A DNA stretch of 36,393 nucleotides from Hyphomicrobiales bacterium (GTDB lineage: Bacteria; Pseudomonadota; Alphaproteobacteria; Rhizobiales; Beijerinckiaceae). Made by a program: the position numbers and the translations under genes. The stretch is taken from NCBI GenBank assembly GCA_027483505.1, contig JAIXUP010000077.1, forward strand, positions 1 through 36,393, given 5' to 3'. The notes beneath the pieces were generated by a model, which was given only the letters and a program-made list of their open reading frames with translations, was not told the DNA's origin and ran no database searches. The stretch's first letter is position 1. Each line of letters opens with the position of its first letter. Shown here one piece after another: positions 32,639-36,393 of this stretch.

Positions 32639-33544
32639 CTAGAGCCCCAGCCCCTCGTCCCAGTATGGAACCGGCCCATAAAGCCCTGCCAGGAAATCCA
32701 GAAACGTGCGCACCTTCTGCTCCATGTGCCGGCGGCTGGGATAGACGCCGTGGATGGCGACGCGCTTGCCGCCTGAAAACTCGGGCAGCAGCCTGACCAG
32801 CCGCCCGTCCTTCAGTTCCGGCCCGACATCCCAGGTCGAGCGCAAAGCGATGCCGAGGCCGGCCAGCAGCGTCTCACGCACCACCTCGCTGGAGTTGGTC
32901 CGCAATGGGCCATTGATCCGCACCGTCGCAGCCCCCTTTGGCCCATCAAGCCGCCACTGGTCGGCATTGTGCGCGATCAGCGTGTGCTGCTGAAGCTCGT
33001 CCAGCGATCTTGGCTCGCCTCGCGCCGCCACATAGGCCGGCGTGGCGCAGAGCACCCGGTGGTTGGGCGCGAGCCGCCGCGCCACCAAGCTCGAATCCTG
33101 CAGGTCAGCGATCCGGACCGCGAGGTCGAAACTCTCGCCGACAATGTCGACGAAGCCGTCGCTCAGCACCAGATCGACGGTCACGAGCGGGTTCTGGTCG
33201 AGGAAGATCTTCAGGTGCGGTGCGATGTGCAGCCGCCCGAACGATGTCGGGGCCGAGACACGCAGGACGCCCCGCGCCGTTGCGGCGCCCGAAGCCACCC
33301 AGGCCTCGGCCTCTTCGACGCTCGACAGGATCGAGATCACCCGCTCATAGAACCCCTGCCCCGCTTCGGTCAGCGACAGCTGCCGCGTCGTGCGTTGCAG
33401 GAGGCGGACGCCAAGCCGCTCCTCAAGGCGGCGGATGCGCTTGGAGATCACGGCCGGCGACAGCTTCAGCTCCCGCCCGGCCGCCGACATCGAACGCGCC
33501 GTGACGACGCGCGCGAACACATCAAGATCGCCTAGCCGGTCCAT
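32639..33544 (-). CDS. LysR-family transcriptional regulator
   Basis: Protein of 301 aa, standard LysR length. N-terminal winged HTH (residues 1-60): DLDVFARVVTARSMSAAGRELKLSPAVISKRIRRLEERLGVRLLQR. The C-terminal part is a periplasmic-binding-like effector domain (ARGVLRVSAPTSFGRLHI...DLAVRI). Divergent from glcD across a 208-bp gap with a T-N11-A dyad, so autoregulation and control of the glycolate oxidase genes are plausible. The effector is unknown; E. coli uses the GntR-family GlcC for glc instead. Confidence 0.92.
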   Translation of the reverse strand: MDRLGDLDVFARVVTARSMSAAGRELKLSPAVISKRIRRLEERLGVRLLQRTTRQLSLTEAGQGFYERVISILSSVEEAEAWVASGAATARGVLRVSAPTSFGRLHIAPHLKIFLDQNPLVTVDLVLSDGFVDIVGESFDLAVRIADLQDSSLVARRLAPNHRVLCATPAYVAARGEPRSLDELQQHTLIAHNADQWRLDGPKGAATVRINGPLRTNSSEVVRETLLAGLGIALRSTWDVGPELKDGRLVRLLPEFSGGKRVAIHGVYPSRRHMEQKVRTFLDFLAGLYGPVPYWDEGLGL

Positions 33545-33632
33545 TTGTCCCCATCCCCGACAGCGCTCGCAATGCCACTCTCTCCACGGCCTGCCGGCCC
33601 AGATGTGAGACCAGAGCGACAGCCGTCGATCT

Positions 33633-33647
33633 TTTCCAATTCGGAAA
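33633..33647. promoter_or_regulatory. LysR-type T-N11-A dyad between LysR gene and glcD
   Basis: TTTCC (33633-33637) and GGAAA (33643-33647) form a perfect inverted repeat around AATTC, containing the T-N11-A pattern of LysR binding sites. It lies 89 bases before the LysR start and 106 bases before glcD. A direct ATGCGC repeat (33679-33684, 33687-33692) follows toward glcD. Confidence 0.45.
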
Positions 33648-33752
33648 CAATGATCGGCTTTGTGTCATGTTTCAAGGGATGCGCGAATGCGCTAGCTAGA
33701 CATCAAGGACGGGTGGGTTCAATCATCCGCGCGAGATCAGGGAGCTACGCCG

Positions 33753-35189
33753 ATGTCAGCCATCGCCTTTCCAGCGCCGGACGCCACGATCATCGCACGC
33801 CGTCCCGCCATCCTCGCAGGGCTCGCCCAGCTGGTCGCGCCTGACGCGTTGATCACACACGAGGACGAGCTCCGCCCTTACGAAAGCGACGCGCTGACAG
33901 CTTTCCGCAAGGTGCCGCTGGCCGTCGTGCTGCCCTCGACCACAGAGGAAGTGGCCGCCGTGTTGAGCTACTGCAGCAAGGCTGGCGTACCCGTCATTCC
34001 GCGCGGCTCGGGCACCTCGCTGGTCGGCGGCGCGACCCCGCAGGAAGACGCCGTCGTCATCGGCGTGTCCAAGATGAACAGGATCATCGAGATCGACTAC
34101 GCCAACCGCACGGCCAGGGTGCAGGCCGGCGTGACCAACCTCGCGATCACCGGCGCCGTGATGGCGGACGGGTTCTTCTATGCGCCCGACCCGTCGTCGC
34201 AGTTGGCCTGCTCCATCGGCGGCAACATCGCCATGAACTCGGGCGGCGCGCATTGCCTGAAATATGGCGTTACCACCAACAACATTCTCGGCCTGAAGAT
34301 GGTGCTGCTCAACGGCGAGATCATCGAGATCGGCGGCGACCATCTCGACGCACCGGGTTATGACCTGCTCGGCCTGATGATCGGCTCCGAAGGCCAGCTC
34401 GGCATCGTCACCGAGGCCACGGTTCGAATCCTGCGCTCGGCGGAAGGCGCGCGGCCGGTGCTGTTCGGTTTTCCGAAGCCCGAACTGGCCGGCGCGGCGG
34501 TGGCCGCCATCATCGGAGCGGGCATCATCCCCGTGGCGATGGAATACATGGACAAGATGGCCATCGCGATCTGCGAGGATTTCGCCCATGCCGGTTATCC
34601 GATGGACGCGGAAGCACTGCTGATCATCGAGGTCGAGGGTTCCGAGCAGGAGATGGACGACCAACTCGTGCGCATCATCGAGATCGCAAGGAAGCACGGC
34701 GTCACCACCATCAAGGAAAGCAAATCCGCGATGGAGACCGCCGCGATCTGGAAGGGCCGAAAGTCTGCCTTCGGCGCGACCGGCAAGATCGCCGACTACA
34801 TCTGCATGGACGGCACGATCCCGACAGGCCGCCTGCCCGAGGTGCTGACCCGGATCGACGAGCTGGTGAAGCACTATGGCCTGCGCGTCGCCAATGTCTT
34901 CCACGCCGGCGACGGCAACCTGCACCCCCTCGTGCTTTACAACATCAACGATCCGGTCGAGCGCCAGAAGGCCGAGGATTGCGGGCTCGACATCCTGCGC
35001 CTCTGCGTCGAGGTCGGCGGCTGCCTGACCGGCGAGCACGGCGTCGGCGTCGAGAAGCGCGACCTGATGCCGGTCCAATTTGCAAAATGCGATCTCGACC
35101 AGCAGATGCGCGTGCGCGCCGTGTTCGATCCGAAATGGCTGCTCAACCCGGCCAAGGTCTTCCCGCTCGAAGGCAGGATCGCGGCATGA
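33753..35189 (+). CDS. glcD: Glycolate oxidase FAD-linked subunit GlcD
   Basis: Flavoprotein of 478 aa, close to typical GlcD length, catalysing glycolate to glyoxylate with GlcE and GlcF. The FAD-binding domain has PRGSGTSLVGGA, NSGGAHCLKYG and LGIVTEATVRIL; the C-terminal FAD-oxidase domain has FHAGDGNLHP and GEHGVGVEK. Cytoplasmic or membrane-peripheral. GGGAG (33740-33744) is 8 bases before ATG. Its stop overlaps the glcE start as ATGA. Confidence 0.94.
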   Translation: MSAIAFPAPDATIIARRPAILAGLAQLVAPDALITHEDELRPYESDALTAFRKVPLAVVLPSTTEEVAAVLSYCSKAGVPVIPRGSGTSLVGGATPQEDAVVIGVSKMNRIIEIDYANRTARVQAGVTNLAITGAVMADGFFYAPDPSSQLACSIGGNIAMNSGGAHCLKYGVTTNNILGLKMVLLNGEIIEIGGDHLDAPGYDLLGLMIGSEGQLGIVTEATVRILRSAEGARPVLFGFPKPELAGAAVAAIIGAGIIPVAMEYMDKMAIAICEDFAHAGYPMDAEALLIIEVEGSEQEMDDQLVRIIEIARKHGVTTIKESKSAMETAAIWKGRKSAFGATGKIADYICMDGTIPTGRLPEVLTRIDELVKHYGLRVANVFHAGDGNLHPLVLYNINDPVERQKAEDCGLDILRLCVEVGGCLTGEHGVGVEKRDLMPVQFAKCDLDQQMRVRAVFDPKWLLNPAKVFPLEGRIAA

Positions 35190-36373
35190 CCCTCTTCACC
35201 CCCAAATCCGAGGCAGAGGCCGCGCAGATCGTCGCCGATCTGGCGCTCACGAACAAGCCCGTGACCATCCAGGGCGGCGCGACGCGCGCCGGCATCGGCC
35301 GCCCGAACCAGACCGAGGCCACCATCTCCACCGTGCGCCTGACCGGCGTCACCCTCTATGAACCCGCCGAACTGGTGATCGCCGCGCGCGGCGGCACCAC
35401 AGTTGCCGAGATCGAGGCGACGCTGGCTGCGAAGAACCAGATGCTACCCTTCGAGCCGATGGATCACAGGACGCTGTTGGGCACCAGGGGCGAGCCCAGC
35501 ATTGGCGGCGTGGTGGCGGGCAATCATTCCGGCCCGCGCCGCATCCAGGCCGGAGCCTGCCGCGACAGCCTGATCGGCGTGCGCATCGTCAACGGGCGCG
35601 GCGAGGCGATCAAGTCCGGTGGCCGTGTGATGAAGAACGTCACCGGGCTTGATCTGGCCAAACTGGTCACCGGCTCCTGGGGCACGCTCGGCCTGCTCAC
35701 CGAGGTCACCTTCAAGGTGCTGCCCCGGCCAGAACGCACGGTGACGCTGCTGCTCAAGAACCTGTCCGACGAGCGCGCCGTCGCCGCCCTGTCCGCGGCG
35801 CTTGGCTCACCCTTCGAGCCCAGCGCAGCCGCTCACCTGCCGGCAGGTCTCGGCAGGCCGCTGGCGCGCACCATCCTGCGCCTTGAAGGCTTCAGCGTCT
35901 CGCTGGATTACCGCATCGGCGCGTTCCGCACGCTGCTCGCTGCCTATGGCGAGATCACGCTGCTGGAGGGCGAGGATTCGACCCGCCTCTGGCGCGGCGT
36001 CCGCGATTGCGAATTCCTCGCCGAGCCGATGGATGCCGCCATCTGGCGCATCTCGACCGCGCCGACCCGCGCCCCGGCCATGGTCGCCACCATCGCGGCC
36101 GCCGTGCCCGGCGCGCGCTGGTTCTACGACTGGGGCGGCGGCCTCGTCTGGCTCGCCGTACCGTCATCAGGCGATGCGGCCAGCGCCACGGTGCGCGCCG
36201 CCGTCGCCAGCGCGGGCGGCCACGCCACGCTGATCCGCGCCCCGCGCGAACTGCGCGCCAGCCTCGACGTGTTCCAGCCGCTCGGTCCGCTTCAGACACT
36301 GACAGGCGGCATCAAGACAAGTTTCGATCCAACCGGCATTTTCGAGCCGGGCCGGATGTATGCGGGGATGTGA
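35186..36373 (+). CDS. glcE: Glycolate oxidase FAD-binding subunit GlcE
   Basis: Protein of 395 aa with the FAD-binding fold of GlcE: IQGGATRAGIGRP at the N-terminus, MDHRTLLGTRGEPSIGGVVAGNHSGPRR in the middle and GSWGTLGLLTEVTFKVLP. The ATG overlaps the glcD stop (ATGA), so an in-frame upstream extension is not used. GlcE is needed for activity of the GlcDEF complex. The stop overlaps the ATG of the next gene as TGATG. Confidence 0.93.
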   Translation: MTLFTPKSEAEAAQIVADLALTNKPVTIQGGATRAGIGRPNQTEATISTVRLTGVTLYEPAELVIAARGGTTVAEIEATLAAKNQMLPFEPMDHRTLLGTRGEPSIGGVVAGNHSGPRRIQAGACRDSLIGVRIVNGRGEAIKSGGRVMKNVTGLDLAKLVTGSWGTLGLLTEVTFKVLPRPERTVTLLLKNLSDERAVAALSAALGSPFEPSAAAHLPAGLGRPLARTILRLEGFSVSLDYRIGAFRTLLAAYGEITLLEGEDSTRLWRGVRDCEFLAEPMDAAIWRISTAPTRAPAMVATIAAAVPGARWFYDWGGGLVWLAVPSSGDAASATVRAAVASAGGHATLIRAPRELRASLDVFQPLGPLQTLTGGIKTSFDPTGIFEPGRMYAGM

Positions 36374-36393
36374 TGCCAAAGCAAACCGAATTC
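36373..36393 (+). CDS. glcF: Start of probable glycolate oxidase iron-sulfur subunit GlcF (partial)
   Basis: ATG at 36373 overlaps the glcE stop, and only seven codons (MPKQTEF) fit before the window ends. GlcF proteins often start M-QT-x-F-like, and glcF normally follows glcE, so the call rests mainly on context. Confidence 0.65.

Noticed and set aside
33756..35078. 440-aa minus-strand open frame opposite glcD
   Set aside because: Exact antisense shadow of glcD; Asp/His/Gly-rich with no recognisable motif.
1..36393. CRISPR arrays, tRNA/rRNA genes, insertion sequences, toxin-antitoxin or phage genes
   Set aside because: Looked for and not seen; no regularly spaced repeats, tRNA-like cloverleafs or transposase motifs.

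Overview
The window is a high-GC chromosomal segment of an alphaproteobacterium, most likely a member of the Hyphomicrobiales (Rhizobiales). This rests on the FlbT/FlaF flagellin regulators, a flagellin of alphaproteobacterial type, DUF2852 and DUF3297 proteins, the YcjX/TIGR01620 pair, and a CCTCATCCT...AGGATGAGG palindromic repeat of a kind known from Bradyrhizobium/Bosea/Methylobacterium-type genomes. The genus cannot be fixed from sequence alone. No tRNA, rRNA, CRISPR array, insertion sequence or phage gene was seen.

Layout. (1) 1-2299: a flagellin gene (minus) with its terminator, and divergent flbT-flaF. (2) 2300-4550: an L-asparaginase II-type enzyme (minus), then an arylformamidase-like alpha/beta hydrolase and a stand-alone AsnC ligand-binding (RAM) domain protein. 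(3) 4934-12105: a six-gene peptide-type ABC transporter operon with two tandem substrate-binding proteins, two permeases and two ATPases, joined by very short gaps or TGATG overlaps. (4) 12237-17171: flgE-flgK-flgL behind a near-consensus sigma-54 promoter. (5) 17181-20173 (minus): sixA-ycjX-TIGR01620 operon. (6) 20323-22646: a TetR regulator, a DUF2852 membrane protein behind a palindromic operator-like site, a 32-residue membrane microprotein, a DUF2306 membrane protein and DUF3297. (7) 22660-29108: a glycine-rich membrane protein and a MoxR ATPase (minus), then a Cys/Met-metabolism PLP enzyme, a CPA2 cation/proton antiporter, a LysE-type exporter and a CoxE-like VWA protein (plus). (8) 29135-32622: a lipoprotein esterase, an unknown two-TM protein, a UspA protein preceded by an FNR/FixK-like box, and an MFS transporter. 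(9) 32639-36393: a LysR regulator divergent from glcD-glcE and the first codons of a probable glcF (glycolate oxidase).

How it fits together. The flagellar genes form two islands (filament with its regulators; hook and hook-filament junction) separated by about 10 kb of amino-acid/peptide genes. The transport operon plus asparaginase and formamidase-like enzyme suggests uptake and breakdown of amino-acid-derived nitrogen compounds, but the substrate is unknown. The glc genes should oxidise glycolate to glyoxylate.

Most of the content is ordinary core and accessory metabolism. I see no convincing undescribed multi-gene system. The most useful leads are small: a 32-aa membrane ORF with a strong ribosome-binding site, an 11-bp inverted repeat that would fold onto the DUF3297 start codon, an operator/promoter overlap before the DUF2852 gene, an FNR-like box before uspA, a MoxR/VWA pair split by about 4 kb, and similarly patterned beta-rich inserts in flagellin, FlgK and FlgL.
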